64,000 nucleotides of DNA from an uncultured Lactobacillus sp. (GTDB lineage: Bacteria > Bacillota > Bacilli > Lactobacillales > Lactobacillaceae): contig CAJLBJ010000001.1 in the NCBI GenBank assembly GCA_905204935.1, positions 62,001 through 126,000 of the forward strand. Reading direction: 5' to 3'. The notes beneath the pieces are model-generated. The model was not told the DNA's origin and made no database searches. It was given only the letters and a program-made list of their open reading frames with translations. Shown piece by piece: positions 9,768-17,621 of the stretch (positions are counted from its first letter, which is position 1; every line of letters starts with the position of its first letter). The position numbers were made by a program, and so were the translations under genes.

Positions 9768-11450
9768 TTACTCAACTGAAATTAAATATGGATATACCGG
9801 TTGATTTCCCTCATGAATTTCAACTTCTAAATCTTCATCATATTCTAAGATAGCTTCTTGAATCTCTTTGGCTTCAGCTTCATTTGCTTCTTGTCCATAA
9901 ATAATCGTTACAATTTCACTATCTTCATCTAACATATGCTTAACCATGTCACACGTAGCTTGTTTACGCTCACTAGCAGTTACTTCAATCTTGCCATCGA
10001 TAATTCCCATGTAATCGTCTTTCTTAATTTCTTTACCATCAAGAGTCGTATCACGCACGGCAATTGTCACTTGACCTGACTTAACAACTTGCATTTCTTC
10101 TGTCATAGCTTCTTGGTTTTCTTCTAGGCTCATATCTGGAGAAAATGCCAACATTGCCGCCATTCCTTGAGCGATTGTCTTACTTTGAACAACAGCTACT
10201 GGAACATCACTGACTTGCGCTGCTTGTTGAGCTGCCAAAAAGATATTCTTGTTATTAGGCAAAACAATAGCTTTTTTAGCTTTGGTCAATTTAATAGCAT
10301 CTAAGATATCTTGCGTACTTGGATTCATGGTTTGACCGCCACTGATAACATATGATACACCTAGACTCTTAAATAAATCAGCAATTCCTTCACCAGAAGA
10401 AATCGTAATTACCGCATAATCGCCATTTAATTTAATTTCTTCGTTTTCTACTTGTTGTTCATCTTTTTCTAAGATTGTTTCATGTTGCAATCGCATATTA
10501 TCAACTTTAACTTTGATTAACGAGCCAAAACGCTGTCCATAAGCTAAAACTTCGCCTGGATGTTCCGTATGAACATGCACTTTAACAACTTCATCATCGG
10601 CTATTACTAATAATGAATCACCTAATGTTGCTAAGTGTTCTCTAAATGGCTCATACTCAAAAGTTGAATCCACTAAACGTCCTGCACCTAAACGAATCAT
10701 AATCTCTGTACAATAACCAAACTCAATTTCTTCTGTGCTTAATTGACTTTGCACACTCTTATGATGTTGAGCATTAACCATCTCATCCATTTCAACGACA
10801 GTTGGTTGATGTGTTTCGTTTTCAAAACGTTGCTTACCACTCAAAGCATCATAAAAACCTTCATAAACAAATGTCAATCCTTGACCGCCAGAATCAACCA
10901 CGCCAACTTCTTTTAAAACCGGCAATAAATCTGGTGTACTTGCTAAGGCAACTTTAGCAGCTTCATAGGCTGCTTCAATAACTGCTAAACAGTCATCGGT
11001 ATTCTTAACGGTTTTACGTGCTGCTTCAGCGGCTTTACGAGCCACCGTCAAAATCGTTCCTTCAGTTGGCTTCATAACAGCTTTATAAGCTGTCTCAACT
11101 CCACTGGTAATCGCATCTGCCAAATCTTGAGCACTCAATTCTGCTTTTTTGGCTGCGCTCTTGCTAAAACCGCGGAAAACTTGCGATAAGATAACTCCTG
11201 AGTTGCCACGAGCTCCCATCAACAATCCTTTAGCCAATGCTGTCGTTAATTCGCCAACATTGCTTGAAGTTGATTCAGCGACATACTTAGCTCCACTAGC
11301 TAAGGAAAGACTCATATTTGTCCCCGTATCTCCATCTGGTACAGGAAAAACGTTCAATGAATTGATAAATTCAGCATTATTATTTAATCTTTGCGAGCTG
11401 ATTGAGACCATCTTGCGAAATTCTTTTTCAGTGATCTTTACTACTTTCAA
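9768..11450 (-). CDS. fakA: Fatty acid kinase catalytic subunit FakA (DAK2 domain protein, YloV)
   Basis: A 560-residue protein of the FakA/YloV family. FakA phosphorylates fatty acids bound by FakB, and the acyl-phosphate feeds PlsY or, through PlsX, acyl-ACP. The N-terminal DhaL-like kinase domain (about 1-200) has NVFPVPDGDTGTNM and GARGNSGVILSQ, the nucleotide and metal-binding loops. A middle domain and a C-terminal domain (about 310-560, with ISSGEGIADLF and YGQEANEAEA) follow as in the family. The start is a TTG at 11450 behind GGAGGA with 9-base spacing. It follows yloU, and plsX is close by, which fits lipid metabolism. Confidence 0.93.
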   Translation of the reverse strand: MKVVKITEKEFRKMVSISSQRLNNNAEFINSLNVFPVPDGDTGTNMSLSLASGAKYVAESTSSNVGELTTALAKGLLMGARGNSGVILSQVFRGFSKSAAKKAELSAQDLADAITSGVETAYKAVMKPTEGTILTVARKAAEAARKTVKNTDDCLAVIEAAYEAAKVALASTPDLLPVLKEVGVVDSGGQGLTFVYEGFYDALSGKQRFENETHQPTVVEMDEMVNAQHHKSVQSQLSTEEIEFGYCTEIMIRLGAGRLVDSTFEYEPFREHLATLGDSLLVIADDEVVKVHVHTEHPGEVLAYGQRFGSLIKVKVDNMRLQHETILEKDEQQVENEEIKLNGDYAVITISSGEGIADLFKSLGVSYVISGGQTMNPSTQDILDAIKLTKAKKAIVLPNNKNIFLAAQQAAQVSDVPVAVVQSKTIAQGMAAMLAFSPDMSLEENQEAMTEEMQVVKSGQVTIAVRDTTLDGKEIKKDDYMGIIDGKIEVTASERKQATCDMVKHMLDEDSEIVTIIYGQEANEAEAKEIQEAILEYDEDLEVEIHEGNQPVYPYLISVE

Positions 11451-11477
11451 CTTGCCTTATCCTCCTTGGCTATACTC

Positions 11478-11840
11478 CTAATCCTCAATAACTTTGACAC
11501 CCTGTACAATAACATTTACAGAGTTGGCCGTTACGCCAAGCATTGATTTTAGATTATATTTAACTTTATCTTGGACATTATGACAAACCTCTGAAATCTT
11601 AGTACCATAGCCTGCAATAATGTAGACATCGATTGCTACACCTTCATCTTCTTGGCGCACAACGACTCCTTTGGCATAATTGTCACGTTTTAAGATATCA
11701 TTTAAGTTATCTCTGATTTGGTTTTTGCTAGCCATTCCGACAATTCCAAAAATTTCGGTTGCAGCTCCGCCAACAACTGTTGCAATTACATCATTACTGA
11801 TATCGATTCGACCCATGTGGTTTTGAATTTTTACAGCCAT
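11478..11840 (-). CDS. yloU: Asp23/Gls24 family envelope stress response protein (YloU)
   Basis: A 120-residue Asp23/Gls24-family protein, usually encoded just before fakA in Firmicutes. The sequence shows the family pattern: ISNDVIATVVGGAATEIFGI, a central alternating hydrophobic region, and VNVIVQGVKV near the end. No signal peptide or membrane segment is seen, so it should be cytoplasmic or peripheral. It has a good promoter upstream and an AGGAGG ribosome site. The precise function of this single-copy, fakA-linked member is not established. Confidence 0.9.
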   Translation of the reverse strand: MAVKIQNHMGRIDISNDVIATVVGGAATEIFGIVGMASKNQIRDNLNDILKRDNYAKGVVVRQEDEGVAIDVYIIAGYGTKISEVCHNVQDKVKYNLKSMLGVTANSVNVIVQGVKVIED

Positions 11841-11893
11841 GAAAAACAGCCTCCTTACTTTTAACAGACAATCATGTCATTTCATATTCTTTC

Positions 11894-11922
11894 ACTATAC
11901 CGCATCTAGTCAACTTTTTCAA
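11894..11922 (-). promoter_or_regulatory. Promoter of the yloU-fakA operon
   Basis: Minus-strand TTGAAA (11917-11922) and TATAGT (11894-11899) are separated by exactly 17 bases, about 54 bases before the yloU start. Confidence 0.7.
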
Positions 11923-12145
11923 TCAACTATCACAAAATGACAAGTCTGTCTGATTTACTTTATCCATTTTGATTATATCATAAATTCCCCTTTTAGATTG
12001 TTCTTCTAACCTAAAAAAATTAATTATTCTGCAAATAAATCCTTGATAAATCAACTTTTTAAGCTGCCAAGTTATTTTACTTTACAGAAAATTCTTGCAA
12101 TCAGAGACTATCTATGATAATTTTATTTAGTGAGTAAGCGAGAAA

Positions 12146-12166
12146 TTGCTTTGAATATGAAAGCAA
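12146..12166 (+). promoter_or_regulatory. Hairpin in the rpmB leader next to the Shine-Dalgarno
   Basis: TTGCTTT-gaatatg-AAAGCAA is a perfect 7-bp inverted repeat. It ends one base before the GGGAGG ribosome site (12167-12172) of rpmB. A structure here could affect ribosome access; that role is inference. Confidence 0.4.
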
Positions 12167-12181
12167 GGGAGGATAACAATA

Positions 12182-12367
12182 ATGGCAAAAGATTTTGTAA
12201 CAGGTCGTAAAACAACTTTTGGTAATAAGCGTTCCCACGCTTTAAACCAAACAAAACGTACATGGAAACCAAATTTACAAAAGGTGCGCATCTTAGTTGA
12301 TGGTAAGCCTAAAAAAGTTTGGGTTTCAACACGTGCATTGAAATCTGGTAAAGTTACTCGCGTTTAA
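12182..12367 (+). CDS. rpmB: 50S ribosomal protein L28
   Basis: A 61-residue basic ribosomal protein. The start [20 protein letters not shown] and the end [13 protein letters not shown] are characteristic of the zinc-free L28 form in Firmicutes. A GGGAGG ribosome site lies 9 bases before the ATG. The gene is alone on the plus strand, divergent from yloU-fakA, and followed at once by a strong bidirectional terminator. The divergent placement beside yloU is common in this group. Confidence 0.97.
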   Translation: MAKDFVTGRKTTFGNKRSHALNQTKRTWKPNLQKVRILVDGKPKKVWVSTRALKSGKVTRV

Positions 12368-12374
12368 TAACGTT

Positions 12375-12412
12375 AAAAAAGCCAGGCGGAAAATCTTCCG
12401 TCTGGCTTTTTT
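12375..12412. terminator. Bidirectional terminator between rpmB and thiN
   Basis: A 17-bp stem from AAAAAAGCCAGGCGGAA, with one G-T pair, around an AATC loop. A- and T-tracts on both sides let it end rpmB on the plus strand and thiN on the minus strand. Confidence 0.93.
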
Positions 12413-12446
12413 AGTAATCTTATCACGATAAGACAACCATACTTTT

Positions 12447-13103
12447 TTAATCTTTACTTTGAATCACCGCTACTACACCACTATCAAAACTAAAATTAAC
12501 ATTTGAACTAACAAATTCATTGCTAGATAATGAATTTGGTACATTAAAATTTGTTGGTTCTAGAGTATATTTAGCATCTTTTATTGCTAAAGCTTGAACC
12601 TTAGTTAATGGAACAAATGCTAAATATTTCATTTCAGCTACTTTAGTAATACAATGCTTTCCTGGTAAATAAAAGCGCACTTCATTATAGCGATCTTTTA
12701 ACACGATTTTAGGAGCATGCTCTTTAAATTCTGGTTTTAAAACCAAAAAAAGATTGGCCAAAAATTGATCTAATCTCGCACCGGTTGCTCCATAAACATT
12801 AATTTGGCTGAAACTAAAACTTGCAATGCTATACCGTAATGCCATTTCTGTATCAGTAATATCATCTTTGAGCGGATCAACCACACTTTGTTGACTATTG
12901 GCTAAAACCATATCCAATTGTTCTTTAGTTGCAGTATCAAAATCACCTACAGCTAATGCTGGTTTAATCCCATGTTTAACCAGTTCAACTGCACCAAGGT
13001 CTGCTCCAACCCAAATTTCATCTTTAGTAGTAGCTAAGATGTGTTCAAAATCAACTGGCCAGTCTCTTTTGGGACCTCCAACTAATAAATTAATCTCTTT
13101 CAT
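12447..13103 (-). CDS. thiN: Thiamine diphosphokinase
   Basis: A 218-residue enzyme that transfers pyrophosphate from ATP to thiamine to give thiamine diphosphate. The start MKEINLLVGGPKRDWP, the GADLGAVELVKHGIKPALAVGDFD region and the GATGARLDQFLANL motif are typical of the family. I start it at the ATG at 13103, which overlaps the end of rpe by 14 bases. A longer frame to 13166 would add 21 residues that look like rpe shadow sequence. The ribosome site is weak, so translation is probably coupled to rpe. It closes the rsgA-rpe-thiN unit, the normal Firmicutes order. Confidence 0.93.
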   Translation of the reverse strand: MKEINLLVGGPKRDWPVDFEHILATTKDEIWVGADLGAVELVKHGIKPALAVGDFDTATKEQLDMVLANSQQSVVDPLKDDITDTEMALRYSIASFSFSQINVYGATGARLDQFLANLFLVLKPEFKEHAPKIVLKDRYNEVRFYLPGKHCITKVAEMKYLAFVPLTKVQALAIKDAKYTLEPTNFNVPNSLSSNEFVSSNVNFSFDSGVVAVIQSKD

Positions 13104-13743
13104 AACTTTTAAGTGTTTGAATCCTTTGCTTTGGATCTTTTGCATCAAAAATATATGAGCCAGCAACTAAAACATCCGCCCCTGCATTTAAAGCTTTAGG
13201 TGCCGTTTGCTCATTAATACCGCCATCAACTTCAATATCAAAGTTTAAGCCTTTTTCTTTTCTTATCTTGGCAAGCTCACTAACTTTAGTTAAGGTTGAC
13301 TCTAAAAATTTTTGACCACCAAAACCAGGATCAACTGTCATAACTAAAACTTGATCAACAAGTGGTAAGACTTCACTAAGAACACTCACAGGTGTTCCTG
13401 GGTTAATCACAACTTCTGCTTTTTTACCTAAATCTTTAATTTTACCTAAAACTCGATGAATATGAGCTGTTGCTTCAATGTGTACTCCAATAATATCTGC
13501 GCCTGCATTTGCCAACGTCACCAAATATTTTTCTGGTTCATCCACCATTAAATGACAATCAAAAACTAAATCAAAGTGTTCTCTTAACGCACTAACAACA
13601 ATTGGTCCAAATGACAAATTATCAACGAAGTGACCATCCATAATATCAATATGCAAATATCGTGCTCCTGCTTGTTGAACTTTAGCTACATCAGCTTGAA
13701 GATTAGTAAAATCGGCACTTAAAATTGATGGTGCAATTTTCAT
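13090..13743 (-). CDS. rpe: Ribulose-phosphate 3-epimerase
   Basis: A 217-residue TIM-barrel enzyme that interconverts ribulose 5-phosphate and xylulose 5-phosphate. Visible hallmarks are the start MKIAPSILSADF, LHIDIMDGHFVDN with metal-binding Asp/His, DCHLMV, MTVDPGFGGQKF, and DGGINEQTA near the C terminus. Length is normal. It lies between rsgA and thiN with short or overlapping junctions, so the three are probably one transcript. Confidence 0.97.
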   Translation of the reverse strand: MKIAPSILSADFTNLQADVAKVQQAGARYLHIDIMDGHFVDNLSFGPIVVSALREHFDLVFDCHLMVDEPEKYLVTLANAGADIIGVHIEATAHIHRVLGKIKDLGKKAEVVINPGTPVSVLSEVLPLVDQVLVMTVDPGFGGQKFLESTLTKVSELAKIRKEKGLNFDIEVDGGINEQTAPKALNAGADVLVAGSYIFDAKDPKQRIQTLKSYERD

Positions 13744-13758
13744 TTATATCGACTCCTT

Positions 13759-14625
13759 TTACTTGTATCTTGGTCTTTTATTAGCAATCATTTCTTGAAA
13801 TTGTAAATAATTATCGTATCTACTTTGCAAAATTTCACCTGCTAAAACAGCCTCTTTTACTGCACATTTAGGTTCATTAATATGCAAACATCCTCTAAAT
13901 TTGCATCCTGATTGATACGCGACAAAATCAGGATAATATAATGGTAATTCCTCTTTTTGAATCTCTAAAATATCGAAAGATGAAAAACCTGGGGTATCTG
14001 CAATCAAATTATCTCCCACCTTTAACAAAGTTACCTTTCTTGTCGTATGTTTTCCGCGACTTAAGGCTTTAGAGATTTCGCCAGTTTCTAATTGTAATGT
14101 TGGTTTTATCCGATTTAGCAACGTTGATTTGCCCGCACCTGTTTGTCCCATGACAATCATGACCTCATCTTGGCGTTTAGCCAGTATTTCCTCTAAATCT
14201 ACCAAATTGGCTTGTGTAGTCAAACAACAAGCATAATACTTTTGATAATAGTCAATGATTGCTTGCATTTCTTTTAATTCCTTTGCATTTAATAAATCTG
14301 TTTTAGAAAAACAAAGAATCGGCTCAATATCGTTGATTGCTAACATCACCAATTGTCGGTCAAGCAAATTACTAGAAAAATTTGGTTCTACACATGCACT
14401 AACCACTAAAGCGGTGTCTACATTTGCAACCGGTGGCCTAACCAAGGTGTTTTTACGTGGATAAATCTTTAAAATATAGCCTTCTTGTTGGTTTTGTGCC
14501 TTAAAATCAACCCAATCTCCAACTAAAGGCGCTTGCTTTTTTGCGCGAAAATTACCACGTGCCCGCGTCCGATACTCTAAACCATCTTGCGCTAAAATAT
14601 CATAGTAACCACTTAAAGATTGCAT
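13759..14625 (-). CDS. rsgA: Ribosome small subunit GTPase RsgA
   Basis: A 288-residue circularly permuted GTPase that helps late 30S maturation. An N-terminal OB fold is followed by the permuted motifs: CFSKTDL (G4), then GQTGAGKSTLLN (G1), and DTPGFSSFD (G3). The C-terminal zinc site has the spacing C-x4-C-x-H-x5-C in CKFRGCLHINEPKC. I choose the ATG at 14625 behind AAAGGAC; a TTG six codons earlier overlaps that site. It heads the rsgA-rpe-thiN unit, near the prkC/prpC kinase-phosphatase pair as in B. subtilis. Confidence 0.96.
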   Translation of the reverse strand: MQSLSGYYDILAQDGLEYRTRARGNFRAKKQAPLVGDWVDFKAQNQQEGYILKIYPRKNTLVRPPVANVDTALVVSACVEPNFSSNLLDRQLVMLAINDIEPILCFSKTDLLNAKELKEMQAIIDYYQKYYACCLTTQANLVDLEEILAKRQDEVMIVMGQTGAGKSTLLNRIKPTLQLETGEISKALSRGKHTTRKVTLLKVGDNLIADTPGFSSFDILEIQKEELPLYYPDFVAYQSGCKFRGCLHINEPKCAVKEAVLAGEILQSRYDNYLQFQEMIANKRPRYK

Positions 14626-14690
14626 AATTTGTCCTTTTACCAAATTATCTACCTACCCTTCTTCGTTTTAAGTTTACTAAATTCTCTTTG

Positions 14691-14699
14691 ATATTACCA
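14691..14699 (-). promoter_or_regulatory. Probable extended -10 promoter for rsgA-rpe-thiN
   Basis: The minus strand reads TGGTAATAT, an extended -10 form, about 66 bases before the rsgA ATG and after the prkC terminator. No convincing -35 hexamer is present. Confidence 0.4.
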
Positions 14700-14743
14700 G
14701 TTTTAATTTGATATAAAAGTAATCGCCTATTGGCTTTAAAAAC

Positions 14744-14786
14744 AAAAAGAAAGTCTATGAAAAGTTTTTTCGTAGACTTTCTTTTT
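14744..14786 (-). terminator. Terminator of the coaBC-to-prkC operon
   Basis: A 20-bp inverted repeat built on AAAAAGAAAGTCTATGAAAA, with one wobble pair and a 3-base loop. T-tracts lie on both sides. It lies about 100 bases after the prkC stop, unusually far. Confidence 0.8.
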
Positions 14787-14886
14787 ATACTTATTACAAT
14801 TTTGACATTTTTAAAACTAATTTTGCTTCTTTTGCACTTGAAACTTTCAAAATAAAATTTTTGACAAAATTCTGTCTCGTATGCAT

Positions 14887-16872
14887 TTAGTTTTTCACAT
14901 TATCATTTTGCGCTACTAACTGTCCATCGCGATAGATTTTATACTTACCAGCTTTGTTTCCTTCTAAAACAAATGGAATTGTTATCGATGTATCATTAGT
15001 AATATCAAAACTTTGATAAACGTTACTTAAGCTATGATCTTTATCTTCAATATAAACTTGTATCTTATTGCTTGTTTGGTTAGCAGTTGGTTGGAATGGT
15101 ACATTAACACTAATTGTAAAGCTTGTATAAGAATCTTGATCATCTTGATCTTCTTTGGCTGGATCTTTACCTTGTGAAATTGTAACAGTTAATGTATCAC
15201 CTTCACTAATATCAGAACCAGCACTTGGTTGTTGAGTAATCACCATATCATTTGCAACCGTATCATTGTATTCTTTGTTGATTTGTAGTTTTAATCCCAA
15301 ATCACTAGCATAATCTTGTACACTCTTTAAAGTGTAGTTAGTCAAATCACGTAACGAATAACTTTCATTTCCTTTACTTACAACAAAAGTAACCGTAGTA
15401 GATGATAAGACCACTTTTTTGGATGATTTAACACTTTGTTCGATAATCTCGTCTTTGGCATATTCATCAGAATAAGATTCTTTTTTACGAACCGTTACCC
15501 CTTGTTTTTCAAGTCGGCTTTTAACATCTGCGTAAACTTGGCCGCGATAATCACCAAAAGCTTGCTTTTGTGGTCCACTTGAAACTACCATGTCGATACT
15601 TGCACCTTCACGTACTTCTGTATTGGCACTTGGCGTTGTCTTAATCACATGGTCTTTAGCAATTTTATCGTCGTTTGTATACGTTATTTCTCCAATTTCT
15701 AGCTTAGCTTTCATCAACTTTTGCTTAGCTTGTTGCTCAGTTAAACCAGCAACATCAGGTAAAGTCGTATTTTGTGGAGTTGAAAATAGTACATATCCGA
15801 TAAACAAAATTATTGCTAATAATATCAACCCAATCGTAGTAAATGCAATTTTCTTCTTTTTACTCCATTTTTTCTTAGGTTTAGACTTTTTGTCATTGAC
15901 TTTTTTACTTGTTTGTTTTACCTTGTCATCTTCATCTTCCATTGTTGTAGTTGGCTTTTCGTTAACAATTTGTTTAGGATCAATTCTTGGCAAAATTTGT
16001 GTTTCTTGATCAACTTCACTGTGCGGTTGCCACCGTGGCTCATTTTGTCTATCAGGTTGAAGTGCAGTTCGTAAATCTACTGCCATTTCACCAGCACTTT
16101 TATAACGGTCTGTTAACTTTTTAGCAGTTGCATGTAAAACGACATTTTCCAAAGGTTGTGGAATATCTGCAACAAATTCACGTACAGAAGGCATTTGTGC
16201 ATTATAATGTTTTAATGCAATGGAAACTGCTGTTTGTCCCTCAAACGGTACATGTCCTGTCAATAGTTCAAACAAAATGATTCCTAAAGAATAAATATCA
16301 GATTGGCTCGTTATGATGCTTCCTCTGGCTTGTTCAGGCGAAATATAATGCACAGATCCTAGCATTGTATTAGTCTTTGTAATAGTCGATTGAGCAGCTG
16401 CAATTGCGATACCAAAATCTGTTATCTTAACATTTCCTTGCTCATCTAACAAAATATTTTGAGGTTTTAAATCACGATGAATAATTCCATTGGCATGTGC
16501 TTCACTGACAGCATTTAAAATCTGTTCCATGATTTCAATGACACGTTGATATGGGATAGGACTACATTGTTCGATATATTCTTTAAGATTCATCCCTTTG
16601 ACATATTCCATTACCAAATATTGTAAGCTATTTTCCTCGCCAATATCATAGATGCTAACAATGTGAGGGTTAGTTAATTCGACAAGCGACATTGCTTCAC
16701 CTTGGAAACGCCGAATTGCTGCTTGATCATCGCTTAAATCTAATCGTAACAATTTAACTGCTACATTACGCTGCAAAATCAAATCTCGTGCTTCATAGAC
16801 ATTGGCCATTCCGCCTTCGCCTAAACTTCTTATGATTTGATATCGTCCATTTAGAATATATCCTTCTCTCAC
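14887..16872 (-). CDS. prkC: Ser/Thr protein kinase with PASTA domains (PrkC/PknB/StkP type)
   Basis: A 661-residue membrane kinase that senses peptidoglycan fragments and controls wall synthesis and division. The kinase domain covers about 10-270 with the glycine loop LGEGGMANVY, Lys40 in VAVK, catalytic HRDLKPQN and DFGIA. A basic stretch and one membrane segment lie near 335-365. Three PASTA repeats follow (about 368-435, 436-505, 506-572). A further 85-residue extracellular tail closes the protein. The GTG start overlaps the prpC stop by 4 bases, so the cognate phosphatase is translationally coupled. The gene ends the long coaBC-priA-fmt-rsmB-prpC-prkC unit. Confidence 0.95.
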   Translation of the reverse strand: MREGYILNGRYQIIRSLGEGGMANVYEARDLILQRNVAVKLLRLDLSDDQAAIRRFQGEAMSLVELTNPHIVSIYDIGEENSLQYLVMEYVKGMNLKEYIEQCSPIPYQRVIEIMEQILNAVSEAHANGIIHRDLKPQNILLDEQGNVKITDFGIAIAAAQSTITKTNTMLGSVHYISPEQARGSIITSQSDIYSLGIILFELLTGHVPFEGQTAVSIALKHYNAQMPSVREFVADIPQPLENVVLHATAKKLTDRYKSAGEMAVDLRTALQPDRQNEPRWQPHSEVDQETQILPRIDPKQIVNEKPTTTMEDEDDKVKQTSKKVNDKKSKPKKKWSKKKKIAFTTIGLILLAIILFIGYVLFSTPQNTTLPDVAGLTEQQAKQKLMKAKLEIGEITYTNDDKIAKDHVIKTTPSANTEVREGASIDMVVSSGPQKQAFGDYRGQVYADVKSRLEKQGVTVRKKESYSDEYAKDEIIEQSVKSSKKVVLSSTTVTFVVSKGNESYSLRDLTNYTLKSVQDYASDLGLKLQINKEYNDTVANDMVITQQPSAGSDISEGDTLTVTISQGKDPAKEDQDDQDSYTSFTISVNVPFQPTANQTSNKIQVYIEDKDHSLSNVYQSFDITNDTSITIPFVLEGNKAGKYKIYRDGQLVAQNDNVKN

Positions 16873-17615
16873 GCAGTAACCTCCTTGTCTAATCTACAAA
16901 GCAACACCGTAATATTATCCAATCCCCCAGCTTGATTTGCTTGTCTAACTAATTCCTTTGCTTTAGCTTCTAATGGAGTATCAGAACTTAAAATGGTGGA
17001 AATTTCTTGATCATCAACCATATTAGTCAAGCCATCAGTACACAACAATAAAATGTCTTGAGCTTGACCTTCTAGAAACTTAATATCTAAATGCGCCTTT
17101 TCATCAACACCTAACGTACGCATAATTAAATTTTTATTAGGATGTGTCTTGGCTTCTTCTTTACTGATTTCACCTCGTTTAACTAACTCATTTACAAAAG
17201 AATGATCTTCCGTCAATTGCGTAATTTGATTATCCCGCAATAAATAGCAACGACTATCCCCTAAATTAGCCACGATAATTTCATCTGGCAAAATTAAAGC
17301 TCCCACTAAAGTTGTTGCCATTCCTGTCAAATCTTGATTTTGGCTTGCTTGTAACAAAAGATCTTGATTCTCGATTTCTGTTTGTTTTTCTAACCAAACT
17401 GTCGCTTGACTCGTCGTTTCAAAGTCAGTCTTTTCAAATTTCTCACCTAGATGACTAACCGCATTTTTAGATGCAATTTCTCCAGCTTGATAAGCTCCTA
17501 AACCATCAGCAACAAGTGCCAAGGCCAAACCTTTTTGATTGATAAAATAACCACAACTGTCCTCATTTTTGGTTCGCTTTTGACCAATATCACTTTGATA
17601 TACAAATTCCACCAT
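16869..17615 (-). CDS. prpC: PP2C-family Ser/Thr phosphatase, partner of PrkC
   Basis: A 248-residue metal-dependent PPM/PP2C phosphatase that reverses PrkC phosphorylation. Motifs seen are the N-terminal SDIGQKRTKNEDS, VADGLGAYQAGEIAS, GMATTLVGALI, NLGDSRCYLL, LTEDHS, and the metal-binding LLCTDGLTNMV and GGLDNITVLL. The third motif reads GAY where many homologues read GGH. It lies directly upstream of prkC with a 4-base overlap and downstream of rsmB, the standard arrangement. Confidence 0.95.
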   Translation of the reverse strand: MVEFVYQSDIGQKRTKNEDSCGYFINQKGLALALVADGLGAYQAGEIASKNAVSHLGEKFEKTDFETTSQATVWLEKQTEIENQDLLLQASQNQDLTGMATTLVGALILPDEIIVANLGDSRCYLLRDNQITQLTEDHSFVNELVKRGEISKEEAKTHPNKNLIMRTLGVDEKAHLDIKFLEGQAQDILLLCTDGLTNMVDDQEISTILSSDTPLEAKAKELVRQANQAGGLDNITVLLCRLDKEVTA

Positions 17616-17621
17616 TACACC

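Larger units (their letters stand above)
11841..12181. other. Divergent intergenic region between yloU and rpmB
   Basis: This 341-base AT-rich region holds the yloU-fakA promoter on the minus strand. A second minus-strand extended -10, TGATATAAT at 11972-11980, lies further out. There is a short perfect inverted repeat, TTGATAAATCAA, at 12043-12054. The rpmB leader is on the plus strand; candidate elements TTGCAA (12095) and GATAAT (12116) are only 15 bases apart, so the rpmB promoter is uncertain. I see no open reading frame or tRNA. Confidence 0.6.

Noticed and set aside
12104-13166. Longer start for thiamine diphosphokinase at 13166
   Set aside because: The extra 21 residues are the out-of-frame shadow of rpe, and family members begin with the methionine encoded at 13103.
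15590-16009. 139-codon open frame antisense to prkC
   Set aside because: It is a shadow of the kinase gene, lacks a ribosome site, and its sequence is the hydrophobic mirror of the PASTA and linker region.
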